From Actinomadura coerulea (GTDB taxonomy: Bacteria > Actinomycetota > Actinomycetes > Streptosporangiales > Streptosporangiaceae): a stretch of DNA of 64,000 bases. This document shows, one piece after another, positions 1-9,167 of this stretch. Where the stretch lies: NCBI RefSeq assembly GCF_014208105.1, contig NZ_JACHMQ010000001.1:5270001-5334000 (forward strand), in the 5' to 3' direction. The notes under the pieces are model-generated. The model ran no database searches, was not told the DNA's origin, and worked only from the letters and a program-made list of their open reading frames with translations. Both the position numbers and the translations under genes were made by a program. Each line of letters begins with the position of its first letter. Positions within the stretch are counted from its first letter, which is position 1.

Positions 1-1451
1 AGCAGGAGCCACTTCCACGAGGATTCCTCTCCCAACTGGCGTGTACCGGCGCTGCGCGGCATGACGTATCGCTTGCCATCGGGGCCGTAGACGGCACCCG
101 TCGATGGATCGTATCCAGCGAATTCCACTGAACCGGCCGGATACGACAGGTACAGGTTTCCGTCCGCGAGCTGGCCCGTCGGGGCCGCCCCGGCCTTGCC
201 CGAGCCCTTCGCGTCCGTCTTGGCTCCGTCGCCGTCACCGCCGCCGTCACCGCCGCCGCGGGTGCCCCACGCGCCGCCCTCGGGGAACCCGGCGCCGGTA
301 GTGGCGCCCGGCGGGACCTGCGGGAACGGCGCTATGGCGTCGCGCGGGAAGTTGCGGGCGCCGCGCACGGACGTGGGCGCGTTGTGGGGCGCCTTGCAGC
401 CGACGTCCAGGAGCGGCTTCTTCTTCGAGGTGTCCTGCGGCCAGCGGTGCTTGACCTTCTCGTAGCCCTGGGTGCAGGCGGGCGGCGCGTCGATGTTCAG
501 GTCGAGGCCCAGGTGCTGGGTGCCGTCGCCGGGGGTGACGGTGAACGCGCCCGCGACCGTCACCGGATAGAGGATGAACAGCGACCGCAGGCCGGCCTTG
601 CGGGACGCGATGACCTGGCCGGTGGTGGTGAGGTTGGCCAGCAGGACGGGCAGCGTCGGCGCCAGCTGGTTGATGGCCTGGTGGGTCTCGTTCACCGCGC
701 CCGGCGCGTTGTCGATGGTCTTGCGCAGCGCCGGGTCGTCGTTGCGGAGCGAGGTGGTCAGCGCGTTCAGGTTGCGGGCGAAGCCCTGGATGTTGGCGCC
801 CTGACCGCGCTGGGTGTCCAGGACGGTCACGCTGTTGTTCAGCAGCCGCTCGGTGTCGGGGTAGGCCTCGTTGGCGGTCTTCAGCAGCCGGTCGGTGTCG
901 TCCAGGATCGACTGCAGGTCCGAGGCGGAGCCGGTGAACGCCTTGTTCAGCTCGTCCACGATGACGCCGAGGTCCTTGGTGTTCACCGAGCCGACGAGGG
1001 AGTCGACGTTGCGCAGCAGCTCGGCGGTGGACACCGGAAGCGTGGTGCGGCTCCGCGGGATGGTGTACGGGTCGCCCTGGTCCAGGTAGGGCCCGGACTT
1101 CGTGGTGGGCTCCAGGTCGATGTACTGCTCGCCGACCGCCGACCGGTTCGCCACGACGGCCTTGGTGCCCTCGCGCGGGATCCGCTTGCCGCGCTCCAGC
1201 AGGAGCTTGACCCGGATGCCGTCCTTGGTCAGCTCCAGGGGGCCGACGCGCCCGACCGGGACGCCCCGGTAGGTGACCTCGGCGTTGGTGAACACGCCGC
1301 CGGAGTCGGTGAGGTCGACGTAGGCGATGTACTGCTTGCCGAGCAGGTCGCGGCCGATGCCGATGTAGTTGACCGAGACGATCGCCACGCCGACGACGGT
1401 GATGACCGCGAAGGCGATGAGCTGGACGATGACGCCGCGCTTGAGGATCAC
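1..1451 (-). CDS. mceF: MceF-like MCE-family protein (3' end outside window)
   Basis: Last gene of the mce operon. It starts with GTG at 1451, overlapping the mceE stop by 4 bp (GTGA), and is open to the left edge, so the C-terminus is missing. The product begins with a hydrophobic anchor (VIVQLIAFAVITVVGVAIVS) followed by the MCE/MlaD domain (residues about 35-115, with YRGVPVGRV and GEQYIDL), then a long helical region and a Gly/Asp-rich tail. MCE proteins A-F form the periplasmic substrate channel of an ABC importer for lipids or sterols. The letter F is given by position in the operon. Confidence 0.9.
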   Translation of the reverse strand, partial: MILKRGVIVQLIAFAVITVVGVAIVSVNYIGIGRDLLGKQYIAYVDLTDSGGVFTNAEVTYRGVPVGRVGPLELTKDGIRVKLLLERGKRIPREGTKAVVANRSAVGEQYIDLEPTTKSGPYLDQGDPYTIPRSRTTLPVSTAELLRNVDSLVGSVNTKDLGVIVDELNKAFTGSASDLQSILDDTDRLLKTANEAYPDTERLLNNSVTVLDTQRGQGANIQGFARNLNALTTSLRNDDPALRKTIDNAPGAVNETHQAINQLAPTLPVLLANLTTTGQVIASRKAGLRSLFILYPVTVAGAFTVTPGDGTQHLGLDLNIDAPPACTQGYEKVKHRWPQDTSKKKPLLDVGCKAPHNAPTSVRGARNFPRDAIAPFPQVPPGATTGAGFPEGGAWGTRGGGDGGGDGDGAKTDAKGSGKAGAAPTGQLADGNLYLSYPAGSVEFAGYDPSTGAVYGPDGKRYVMPRSAGTRQLGEESSWKWLL

Positions 1452-2770
1452 GAGAGACCGCCCGTCATCAGGGTCCGCAGACCGCCGTCACCCGGGTCGG
1501 GGGCGAGCGCGCCCGGCCGACCCTGGCCGTTCCCGCCGGCCGGGTTCCCCGGGGTCTGTGTGGTGCCGCCGGGAAGCCCGGGCAGCCCGCCCTGGCCCGC
1601 GCCGCCCGGCATCTGCGGCAGGACGCCCAGCGGGGAGTCCGGGAGCGTCACGTTCGGGACCTGGAGCATGCCGCGCATCTGCTTGCCGCTGCCGAGCAGC
1701 CCCTCCAGGTCGGTGCCGCCGAGCAGGTTCTGCGCGATGGACTCGAAGTCGAGGTCGACGGTCAGCCGCACGTTGCCGTAGTCGCCCGCGATGACGTTCT
1801 CGAACGTGGAGGGGAACGGGAAGGTGATCAGCGTCTCCAGCGACTTCGGCAGGTCGGAGCCGGCCTTGTTGAGGTTGCGCAGGATCGTGTCGAGGTCCCG
1901 GAGGTTGGCCAGCATGTCGGCCTTGGACTGGTTGATCACGTAGGTGGTGGTGCGGCTGAGCTTGTTCAGCGCGACCAGCATCTTGGTGAGGTCGGCGCGG
2001 TTGCGGTTGAGGACGGCGATCGCGGGCCCGGTCTGGTCGATGGTGTCCCGGATCGTCTTGCGCTCGGCCGACAGCTTGCCGGTCAGCCGGTCGATGCTGT
2101 CCAGCGCCCGGGTGATCGCGGCGCGGTTCTGGTCCAGCGTCCCCGCGAAGGTGTTCACCCGCTGCAGCACCGACTTGATCGTCGACTCCCGGCCGCCCAT
2201 CGCGGCCTGCAGCTCGTGGCTGATCGTGGAGACCTGCTCCAGGCCGCCGCCGTTCAGCAGCAGCGACATCGCCGACAGCACCTCCTCGATCTCGGTGCCG
2301 CGGGAGGTGCGGTTCAGCGGGATCAGGTCGTCGTCGGCGAGCTCTCCGACCGGCGCCTCGTTCTTCGGCGGTTCGAGCTGCACGAACTTCTCGCCGAGCA
2401 GGCTGGTCTGGCTGATCGTCGCGATCGCGTTGTCGGGGAGCTTGACGTCGCCGCGGAACTTGACCGTGACGACGGCGTGCCAGCCGGCCCCCGGTTTCCC
2501 GGCCCCGCCCTGCCCGCCGGGTGCCCCGGCCAGCTCGATCTTCTCGACCTTGCCCACCGACACGTCGTTGACCTTGACCGCCGACTGCGGGACGAGGTCC
2601 AGCACGTTCGCGAACTCGATCTTCACGGTGCGCGGGTGCGAGCCGAGGTCGGGGCCGCCGGGCAGCGGCAGCGACTCCACGCCGTTGAAGGAGCAGCCCG
2701 ACAGGGCCGTCACGCCCGCGAGCGCGGCGGCGCCGAGCAGCCGCGCCCCGCCGATCGTCCGCCTGCTCAT
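1448..2770 (-). CDS. mceE: MceE-like lipoprotein of the mce importer
   Basis: About 440 residues. The reading frame extends further upstream, but the ATG at 2770 is chosen because it overlaps the mceD stop by 4 bp (ATGA) and is followed by a signal peptide with lipobox LSGC; the lipid-anchored member of mce operons is usually MceE. The MCE domain follows (about residues 40-125, with VNDVSVGKV and GEKFVQL), then helical repeats and a Pro/Gly-rich C-terminus. It probably anchors the MCE assembly to the outer leaflet of the membrane. Translational coupling to mceD and mceF implies one transcript. Confidence 0.9.
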   Translation of the reverse strand: MSRRTIGGARLLGAAALAGVTALSGCSFNGVESLPLPGGPDLGSHPRTVKIEFANVLDLVPQSAVKVNDVSVGKVEKIELAGAPGGQGGAGKPGAGWHAVVTVKFRGDVKLPDNAIATISQTSLLGEKFVQLEPPKNEAPVGELADDDLIPLNRTSRGTEIEEVLSAMSLLLNGGGLEQVSTISHELQAAMGGRESTIKSVLQRVNTFAGTLDQNRAAITRALDSIDRLTGKLSAERKTIRDTIDQTGPAIAVLNRNRADLTKMLVALNKLSRTTTYVINQSKADMLANLRDLDTILRNLNKAGSDLPKSLETLITFPFPSTFENVIAGDYGNVRLTVDLDFESIAQNLLGGTDLEGLLGSGKQMRGMLQVPNVTLPDSPLGVLPQMPGGAGQGGLPGLPGGTTQTPGNPAGGNGQGRPGALAPDPGDGGLRTLMTGGLS

Positions 2771-4035
2771 CGGCCACCTCCAGGCAGCAGCGCCGTGATG
2801 TCCGTGGGCCTCTTCTGCGTCCCGGTCGCCGCGGTCTTGTTCGTGGTGCTCGTCTTGCCGGGCCTGCCCTGCGGGCCGTAGGCGTCCGGCGGGACGGGCA
2901 CGGGGTCGTAGTGGGTGGTCAGCGCGGTGATCCAGGACAGGTCGAGGCTGAACCCGGTGAGGGCCTTGCCGATGCCGTTGTACGGCGTGACGAAGTCGAG
3001 GCACTCCTTGGCGGGCGTGCCCACCGAGTACGCCAGCGAGCAGATCCAGTCGGCCAGGTCGTGGAACTGGCGGAAGTTGTCGCGGGTGTGGATCGTGCCG
3101 CTGATCGGGTCGTAGGCGCGGGCCAGGTTGTTCACGGCGAGCGGGCCGGCGGTGAGGATCTCGGCGAGCGCGCCCTTCTCCTTCACCAGCACGCCGGTGA
3201 TCTGCGCGAGCTGCCGGACGTTGGCGGCCAGCTCGGTGCGGTTGCCCTTGACGAACCGCTGCACGTTCTTCAGCGTCGGGGCCAGGGTGTTGAGGGCCGC
3301 GCTCAGCTCCTCCTTCTCCCCCGCCAGCTGCCCGGAGACGCCGTTGAGGTGTCCGGAGAACGACTTGATCTGCTGGTCGTTGGCCTTCATCGCGTCGGTG
3401 ATGATCCGCAGATTCTTGATCGTCTCGGCGACGTCGCCGCGGTCGGTGCTCAGCGTGCTGAGCGCCTTGGACGCGTCGGCGATCGTCTGCCGGATGTCCT
3501 CGCCCTGCCCGTCCAGGTTCGCCGCGCCGACCTGCAGCAGCCGCGACAGCGAGCCCTGCTCGCCGTTCGCGCCGGGCGCGTTCGCGCCCTGCGGGCCGAG
3601 CGCCTTGGACAGCTCGTTCAGGCTCCCGCCGACCTCGTCGACCTCGACCGGCACCGCGGTGCGGTTCGTGCCGAGCGTCGCCCCGTCGGCGAGGACGGCG
3701 CCGCCCCGGTAGACGGGCGTGATCTGGACGTAGCGGTCGGCGACGAGGGTCTGGTTGACGATCACGGCCTGCGCGCCCGCGGGGACCTTGTACCGGGCGT
3801 CGTACCTCAACTCGACCTTCACCGCGTCGCCGACGGGCTCGACGCTGGTGACCTCGCCGACGGGGATGCCGAGGATGCGGACGTCCGCGCCCTTGTACAG
3901 GCCGACCGCCTTGGTGAAGTACGCCGTCATGTGGCGCTGCTTCGGCTCCTGGAGGACCAGCAGGAGCACGGCGGCCAGCACCGCGACGGCGAGGATCGCG
4001 CCGCCCAGGCGGAGGATGCTCGTGGAGTTACGCAC
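2767..4035 (-). CDS. mceD: MceD-like MCE-family protein
   Basis: 422 residues, GTG start at 4035. N-terminal transmembrane anchor (about residues 10-28), MCE domain at about 35-115 containing ILGIPVGEV and VADRYVQI, a long alpha-helical region, and a low-complexity Gln/Lys/Thr-rich C-terminus. It is a subunit of the cell-envelope lipid importer encoded by the surrounding operon. It begins 15 bp after mceC and overlaps mceE by 4 bp. Assignment as D is by operon position. Confidence 0.9.
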   Translation of the reverse strand: MRNSTSILRLGGAILAVAVLAAVLLLVLQEPKQRHMTAYFTKAVGLYKGADVRILGIPVGEVTSVEPVGDAVKVELRYDARYKVPAGAQAVIVNQTLVADRYVQITPVYRGGAVLADGATLGTNRTAVPVEVDEVGGSLNELSKALGPQGANAPGANGEQGSLSRLLQVGAANLDGQGEDIRQTIADASKALSTLSTDRGDVAETIKNLRIITDAMKANDQQIKSFSGHLNGVSGQLAGEKEELSAALNTLAPTLKNVQRFVKGNRTELAANVRQLAQITGVLVKEKGALAEILTAGPLAVNNLARAYDPISGTIHTRDNFRQFHDLADWICSLAYSVGTPAKECLDFVTPYNGIGKALTGFSLDLSWITALTTHYDPVPVPPDAYGPQGRPGKTSTTNKTAATGTQKRPTDITALLPGGGR

Positions 4036-4050
4036 TGGTGACCTGCCTGC

Positions 4051-5127
4051 TCACGGGAGGAAGGGCAACGGGTTGTCGGTGTTGCCGGTCTTGCCGGTGC
4101 CGGGCGTTCCGCCGCCCGGCTGGGCGCCCTGCCTGTTCGTCGTCGCGCCTCCGCCGGACGGGGGGTTGTGGATCGAGGCGGGGATCGGGATCAGGTTCTG
4201 GATCCACGAGTCGAACCAGCGGCCGGTGCCCGTCACGTCGGAGAACTGCCGGGCGAACGGCGCGAACAGCTGGAGGATCCGGTCCAGGTTGTTCTGGTTC
4301 TTCAGCAGGATCCGGTTGACCTTGGCCAGGTTGTCCAGCATCGGGCGCAGCTGCGCGTCGTTCTCGTTGATCAGGGCGTTCACCTGCTGGGACAGGGTCA
4401 CGGTGTTGATCAGCAGCTGGTGGATGACCTCGCGCCTGGCCTGCACCGCCTGGAGCACCTTGTCGCCGTCCTGGACGAGCTTGGCGAAGTCCTGGTTGCG
4501 GTCGGCGAGCAGCTTGGAGACGTCCTTGGCCTTGCCGGCCAGCTCGTGCAGCTCGTCGTCGCGGGACGCGACCGTGTTGGACAGCCGGCGCAGCCCCTGA
4601 AGGGAGGCTCTGACCTCCTCCGGGGAGTTCTTGAAGGTGTCCGACAGCACGTCGAAGGACTTGGCGACCTGCTGCACGTCGATCGCGCCGACGCGCTGGC
4701 TCAGCTCACTGATCGCGGGGACGACCTCGAACGGGGTGTGGGTCCGCTCGATCGGGATGCCCCGGGCGAGCCGGCCGCGCCCGCGCGGGTTGAGCGCGAG
4801 GTAGTGGGCGCCGAGCACCGTCTTGATCTTGATGTCGGCCTCGGTCCGGTCGCCGAGCCGCACGCCGTCGTCGACCCGGAAGGTCACCCTGACGTGGTCG
4901 CCGGCCAGTTCGAGCCCGGTGACCTTGCCGACCTTGACGCCCGCGATCCGGACCTCCTCGCCGGACCGCAGCCCGGCCGCCTCCCGGAACGCGGCGGTGT
5001 GGGTCCTGCCGCCGGAGATGAGCGGGATGTTCTCCAGGTTCATCGCCAGCACCACCAGCACGATGATGATCGCGAACGCGGAGAGCCCGATGGGGACCGG
5101 GTTGCGTTCCCGGAACGGGATCCTCAT
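4051..5127 (-). CDS. mceC: MceC-like MCE-family protein
   Basis: 358 residues. A transmembrane anchor (FAIIIVLVVLAMNL, near residues 18-31) precedes the MCE domain (about 38-120, with IAGVKVGKV and GAHYLAL) and a helical domain containing the conserved SWIQN-like region near the C-terminus, followed by a Gly/Thr/Pro tail. The start directly abuts the mceB stop. It acts in the MCE channel complex outside the membrane. Confidence 0.9.
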   Translation of the reverse strand: MRIPFRERNPVPIGLSAFAIIIVLVVLAMNLENIPLISGGRTHTAAFREAAGLRSGEEVRIAGVKVGKVTGLELAGDHVRVTFRVDDGVRLGDRTEADIKIKTVLGAHYLALNPRGRGRLARGIPIERTHTPFEVVPAISELSQRVGAIDVQQVAKSFDVLSDTFKNSPEEVRASLQGLRRLSNTVASRDDELHELAGKAKDVSKLLADRNQDFAKLVQDGDKVLQAVQARREVIHQLLINTVTLSQQVNALINENDAQLRPMLDNLAKVNRILLKNQNNLDRILQLFAPFARQFSDVTGTGRWFDSWIQNLIPIPASIHNPPSGGGATTNRQGAQPGGGTPGTGKTGNTDNPLPFLP

Positions 5128-6159
5128 CTACTTGCACCTCGCGTTCTCGTTCACGATCGCCGGCGTCTGGTAGACCGGTCCGCCCGGCAGCCGCACCCGC
5201 GCGTCGAGGCCGCAGATGTACATGTTGAACCAGGAGCCGTAGGAGGAGATGTTCACCAGCCCCTCCAGCCGCTTCGGCGTCCGCTGCAGGCCCGCGTCGA
5301 GCTCCTTGCCGTTCGCGTCGAACGTGGCGGTGAGCTTGCGCAGCCCCGCGATGTCGTCGCGGATGTCCGGGCGGGCGTCGGCGAGCAGGTCCTGCGTGGT
5401 GCCGGTCAGCTCGTTGATCGCCGCCACCGAGTCGAAGATCGCCTTGCGGTCCCCCGAGACCCCGCTGACGAACCCCCGCAGGTCCGTGACCAGCTGGTCG
5501 ACCTCGTCGTGCCGCTCGTCGATGGTGCCGAGCACGGTGTTCAGGTTGTCGATCACCTGGCCGATGACCTTGTCCCGGTCGGCGAGGGTGTTGGTCAGCG
5601 ACGCCACGTGCGCGAGCAGGCTGTTGATCGTCCCGCCCTCGCCCTGGAGGACCTGGATGATCTGCATCGCGAGCGTGTTGACGTCCTTGGGCTCCAGCGC
5701 GCGGAACAGCGGCCGGAACCCGTTGAACAGGGTCGTCAGGTCGAGCGCGGGCGTGGTCTGCCCGACCGGGATCGTGTCGCCGGGCCTGAGGTAGTCGTTG
5801 GCCCGGCCGGCGCCGTCGGTCAGCGCCAGGTACCGCTGGCCCATGAGGTTGCGGTACCGGATCTGCGCCCGCGTGGACGCGGGCAGCCCGGCCTTGAACA
5901 CGTCCTCCTTCTGCAGGCTGAACGTGACCTCGGCCTTGTCGCCCTTGTACAGCTCGATGTGCTCGATCTGGCCGACCCGGACGCCGGCGACGCGCACGTC
6001 GTCGTTGTCGAGCAGGCCCGTCACGTCCGAGAAGATCGCCTTGTACGTGGTCGTCTCCCGGAACCGCATGTTGGAGATCGTCATCGCCAGCACGCCGGTG
6101 GCCAGCGAGGTGACGACCACGAAGATCGTCAGCTTGATCGCCGCACTGGTCGTCCTCAC
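5128..6159 (-). CDS. mceB: MceB-like MCE-family protein
   Basis: 343 residues, GTG start at 6159 overlapping the mceA stop by 4 bp. The N-terminal membrane anchor is followed by the MCE domain (residues about 38-120, with VAGVRVGQI and GQRYLAL) and a long helical domain. The C-terminus has the conserved NMYICG segment seen in MceB proteins. Subunit of the MCE lipid/sterol importer; stop abuts mceC. Confidence 0.9.
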   Translation of the reverse strand: MRTTSAAIKLTIFVVVTSLATGVLAMTISNMRFRETTTYKAIFSDVTGLLDNDDVRVAGVRVGQIEHIELYKGDKAEVTFSLQKEDVFKAGLPASTRAQIRYRNLMGQRYLALTDGAGRANDYLRPGDTIPVGQTTPALDLTTLFNGFRPLFRALEPKDVNTLAMQIIQVLQGEGGTINSLLAHVASLTNTLADRDKVIGQVIDNLNTVLGTIDERHDEVDQLVTDLRGFVSGVSGDRKAIFDSVAAINELTGTTQDLLADARPDIRDDIAGLRKLTATFDANGKELDAGLQRTPKRLEGLVNISSYGSWFNMYICGLDARVRLPGGPVYQTPAIVNENARCK

Positions 6160-7460
6160 TTGACCGTCACCACCGATCCGTCGCCCAGCAGCGGCCCGAA
6201 CATCAGCGCCGCGACGTCGGACAGCTCGTCGGCGCGGGTCCGCGTCACCGGTCCGAGCACGTTCTTGATCTTGTCCTTCTCGCTCATCGAGCCCGGGTCC
6301 ACGAAGACGTTCGACAGCGCCCGGCCGCGGCTCCCGCCGCCGTTCGGGTCATCGGGGTTCTTCCACCACAGGTCGTCCTGCGTGCCGTCCAGCGCCAGGT
6401 AGGTCGGGGACGGGACCTTGGGGTTCGGCAGCCCGTAGCAGCGCGGATCGCGCTGGTCCTTGGCCTCCGGCTTGTCCAGCGGGTACTTGTAGCCCGGCAC
6501 CGGCTTGACGATCTCGATCGTCAGGTTGAAGGTCTTGGACCCGTTGCCGCCCGCCACCCGCTGGGACTCCGGCTTGAGCTTCATCAGCCCCGCGAACACG
6601 CACGGCAGCGACGGCGAGTAGCGCGCGACCAGGTCCAGCCCGTCCCGGTTCGCGATGTTGAAGCCGATGATCTTCGGGGCGTTCTGCCGCATGAACACGT
6701 CGCCGTCCTCGGCCAGCGCGGTCGTCGCCGGGATCAGCTGCTCGATCGTCGCCTTCTTGTCGGTGATCGTCCGGCTGGTGACGTTGAGGTTGCGCAGCGT
6801 CTGCAGCAGGTCGGGCGCCGCGGCGGTGTAGATGTCGGAGACGTCGGCCAGGGCGTTCAGGTCGTGCACCAGCGTGCCGAGCTGCGGGTTGATCTTCCGC
6901 AGCAGCTCGTCGGCCTCCTCCAGGTTCCGGCCGATCTGGTCGCCGCGGCCCTGCAGCGCCGTGGCCAGGGCGTTCAGCGTCGCGTTCAGCTCCGCCGGCT
7001 TGACCGCCTGCAGCAGCGGGAGCAGGTCGTTCAGCACCTTGTCGATCTCGACGGCGGCCTGGGAGCGGTCCTGCTGGATCACCTGGCCCGAGCGCAGTCC
7101 GGGCGGGCCCGCCTGCGCCGGAGCGGCCAGGTCCACGTACTTCTCGCCGAACAGCGTCTTCGGCAGCAGCCGGGCCTGGACGTTGCGCGGGATCAGCTTC
7201 GCCTTGCCCGGGTCCAGCGCCAGGTGGAGCGTCGCCCCGCGCGCGTCGGCGTCGGTGCCCCGCACCTCGCCGACGATCAGACCGCGGATCTTCACGTCCG
7301 AGTGCGGCAGCAGCTGGAGCCCCGCCCGCTCGGTCCGCACCTTCACGTCGAGCGTCGGCGTGAACGCCTTGTTGTACAGCGCCACGGTCAGCGCCAGCAG
7401 CAGGACGATCACGACGATCATCGACGTGCCGAGCACCCGGTAACGCAACCGCTCACTCAT
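6156..7460 (-). CDS. mceA: MceA-like MCE-family protein
   Basis: 434 residues, ATG start 6 bp after yrbEB. Membrane anchor near residues 12-30, MCE domain about 35-115 (IRGLIVGEV, GEKYVDL), a helical region, and a C-terminal domain with a pair of cysteines. First MCE subunit of the operon, typical of mceA. The family mediates import of lipids (cholesterol, fatty acids) in mycobacteria; the substrate here is unknown. Confidence 0.9.
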   Translation of the reverse strand: MSERLRYRVLGTSMIVVIVLLLALTVALYNKAFTPTLDVKVRTERAGLQLLPHSDVKIRGLIVGEVRGTDADARGATLHLALDPGKAKLIPRNVQARLLPKTLFGEKYVDLAAPAQAGPPGLRSGQVIQQDRSQAAVEIDKVLNDLLPLLQAVKPAELNATLNALATALQGRGDQIGRNLEEADELLRKINPQLGTLVHDLNALADVSDIYTAAAPDLLQTLRNLNVTSRTITDKKATIEQLIPATTALAEDGDVFMRQNAPKIIGFNIANRDGLDLVARYSPSLPCVFAGLMKLKPESQRVAGGNGSKTFNLTIEIVKPVPGYKYPLDKPEAKDQRDPRCYGLPNPKVPSPTYLALDGTQDDLWWKNPDDPNGGGSRGRALSNVFVDPGSMSEKDKIKNVLGPVTRTRADELSDVAALMFGPLLGDGSVVTVK

Positions 7461-7466
7461 TGGTGG

Positions 7467-8315
7467 TCACCCCGCGATCCGGACGCTGGTCGTCGTGCCC
7501 CAGATCGCCATGCCGAGCATCAGGTCGACCACGTTGATCACCACGATGCTGGTGCGCACCGCGCGGCCCACCGCGACGCCGACGCCCGCGGGGCCGCCGG
7601 AGGCGTGGTAGCCGTAGTAGCAGTGGATCAGCATCACCAGCACCGCGAAGACGATTACTTTTCCGAACGACCACAAGATGTCGTACGGCGGTAGGAACAA
7701 ATGGAAATAGTGGTCGTAGGTGCCGGTCGACTGGCCGTAGAACATCGTCACGATGACCCGGGTCGCGCCATAGGAGGCGAGCAGGCCCACGATGTACAGC
7801 GGAACGACCGCGATCATTCCGGCGAGCATCCGGGTGGTGACGAGGAAGGGCATCGACGGGACGGCCATGACCTCCAGCGCGTCGATCTCGTCGGAGATCC
7901 GCATCGCGCCGAGCTGGGCGGTGAACCCGCAGCCGACCGTCGCCGAAAGGGCGAGCGCCGACACCAGCGGCGCGATCTCGCGGGTGTTGAAGTAGGACGC
8001 GACGAACCCGGTGAACGCGGCCGTGCCGATCTGGTTAAGCGATTCGTAGCCCTGCAGGCCGACCTGGCTGCCGGTGAAGAACGTCATGAACCCGACGATC
8101 ACCACCGAGCCGCCGATCACCGCGAGGCCGCCGGTGCCGAGGCTCACCTCGGCCAGCAGCCGCAGCACCTCCGTGCGGTACCGGCGCAGCACCCGGAACA
8201 CCCACGCGAACGCGCGGGCGTAGAACGACATCTGGTGGCCGAAGTCGTCCAGCCGGTCGAGCGGCGCGCTCACCACCCGCCGGGCGGCCTTGCCCGTCTT
8301 GCCAGGGGCAGCCAT
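7467..8315 (-). CDS. yrbEB: YrbEB / MlaE-type ABC permease
   Basis: 282 residues, ATG start immediately after the yrbEA stop. MlaE-family integral membrane protein with about five or six hydrophobic segments and the conserved EIDALEVM motif, which contacts the ATPase. Pairs with YrbEA to form the transmembrane core of the Mce importer, energised by Mkl/MceG. Length matches the family. Confidence 0.93.
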   Translation of the reverse strand: MAAPGKTGKAARRVVSAPLDRLDDFGHQMSFYARAFAWVFRVLRRYRTEVLRLLAEVSLGTGGLAVIGGSVVIVGFMTFFTGSQVGLQGYESLNQIGTAAFTGFVASYFNTREIAPLVSALALSATVGCGFTAQLGAMRISDEIDALEVMAVPSMPFLVTTRMLAGMIAVVPLYIVGLLASYGATRVIVTMFYGQSTGTYDHYFHLFLPPYDILWSFGKVIVFAVLVMLIHCYYGYHASGGPAGVGVAVGRAVRTSIVVINVVDLMLGMAIWGTTTSVRIAG

Positions 8316-9167
8316 CTACATCCCCTTCGACGGGACGAACTGGAAGTACAGCGTGGAGATCAGGAAGTTCTCCAGGAAGAGCAGCATGAACGTGATGACG
8401 ACGGTCTGGTTGACCGCGTCGCCCACGCCCTTGGGGCCGCCCTTGGCGTTCAGGCCCTTGTACGCGGCGACCAGGCCCGCGGTGATGCCGAAGACGAACG
8501 CCTTGAACTCCGCCTGCAGCAGGTCGGGCAGCTGCGCGATGGCGTTGAAGGAGGCCAGGTAGGCGCCGGGGGTGCCGCCCTGCAGCATCACGTTGAAGAA
8601 GTAGCCGCCCAGCAGGCCGACCACCGAGACCAGCCCGTTGAGGAACAGCGCGACGAACGCGCAGGCGAGCATCCGCGGCACCACCAGGCGGTGCAGGGGG
8701 TTGATGCCCAGCACCTCCATGGCGTCGATCTCCTCACGGATCTTCCGGGAGCCGATGTCGGCGCACATCGCCGACCCGGCGGCGCCCGCGACCAGCAGCG
8801 AGGTGACCAGCGGGCTGGCCTCCCGGACGATCGCGACCACCGCGGTCGCGCCGGTGTAGGACTGCGCGCCGAGCTGCCGGATCAGCCCGCCGACCTGGAG
8901 GGACAGCACGCCGCCGAAGGGGATGGCGACCAGCATCGTGGGAACGACGGTCACGCTGACGATGAACCAGGCCTGCTGGATGAACTCGCGCCACTGGAAC
9001 GGCCATTGGAACATCGCGCGGCCGGTGTCCAGGCACAGGGCGAAGAACCGTCCCGGTTCCTTGATCGCGACGTTGACCGCGCCGTCCCCGATCTTGCGGA
9101 ACGTCGCCGAAGAGCCCCCGCCCTTCCGTGCCCCTCGCTGGTCCGCGCCGATACCAGGAGTGGACAT
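8316..9167 (-). CDS. yrbEA: YrbEA / MlaE-type ABC permease
   Basis: 283 residues from the ATG at 9167. The open frame extends about 80 codons upstream, but that extension lies over the 3' end of the ATPase gene and is Arg-rich, so the ATG whose A is shared with the mkl TGA is preferred. It has the MlaE motif EIDAMEVLGI and several transmembrane segments. It heterodimerises with YrbEB in the importer membrane core. Confidence 0.93.
   Translation of the reverse strand: MSTPGIGADQRGARKGGGSSATFRKIGDGAVNVAIKEPGRFFALCLDTGRAMFQWPFQWREFIQQAWFIVSVTVVPTMLVAIPFGGVLSLQVGGLIRQLGAQSYTGATAVVAIVREASPLVTSLLVAGAAGSAMCADIGSRKIREEIDAMEVLGINPLHRLVVPRMLACAFVALFLNGLVSVVGLLGGYFFNVMLQGGTPGAYLASFNAIAQLPDLLQAEFKAFVFGITAGLVAAYKGLNAKGGPKGVGDAVNQTVVITFMLLFLENFLISTLYFQFVPSKGM

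Noticed and set aside
4168..6402. Very long plus-strand frames (744 codons here, and others at 384-1781, 10875-13199, 60704-62812) opposite real genes
   Set aside because: High-GC antisense shadows rich in Arg, Gly, Asp and Val, without motifs; minus- or plus-strand partners encode recognisable families.
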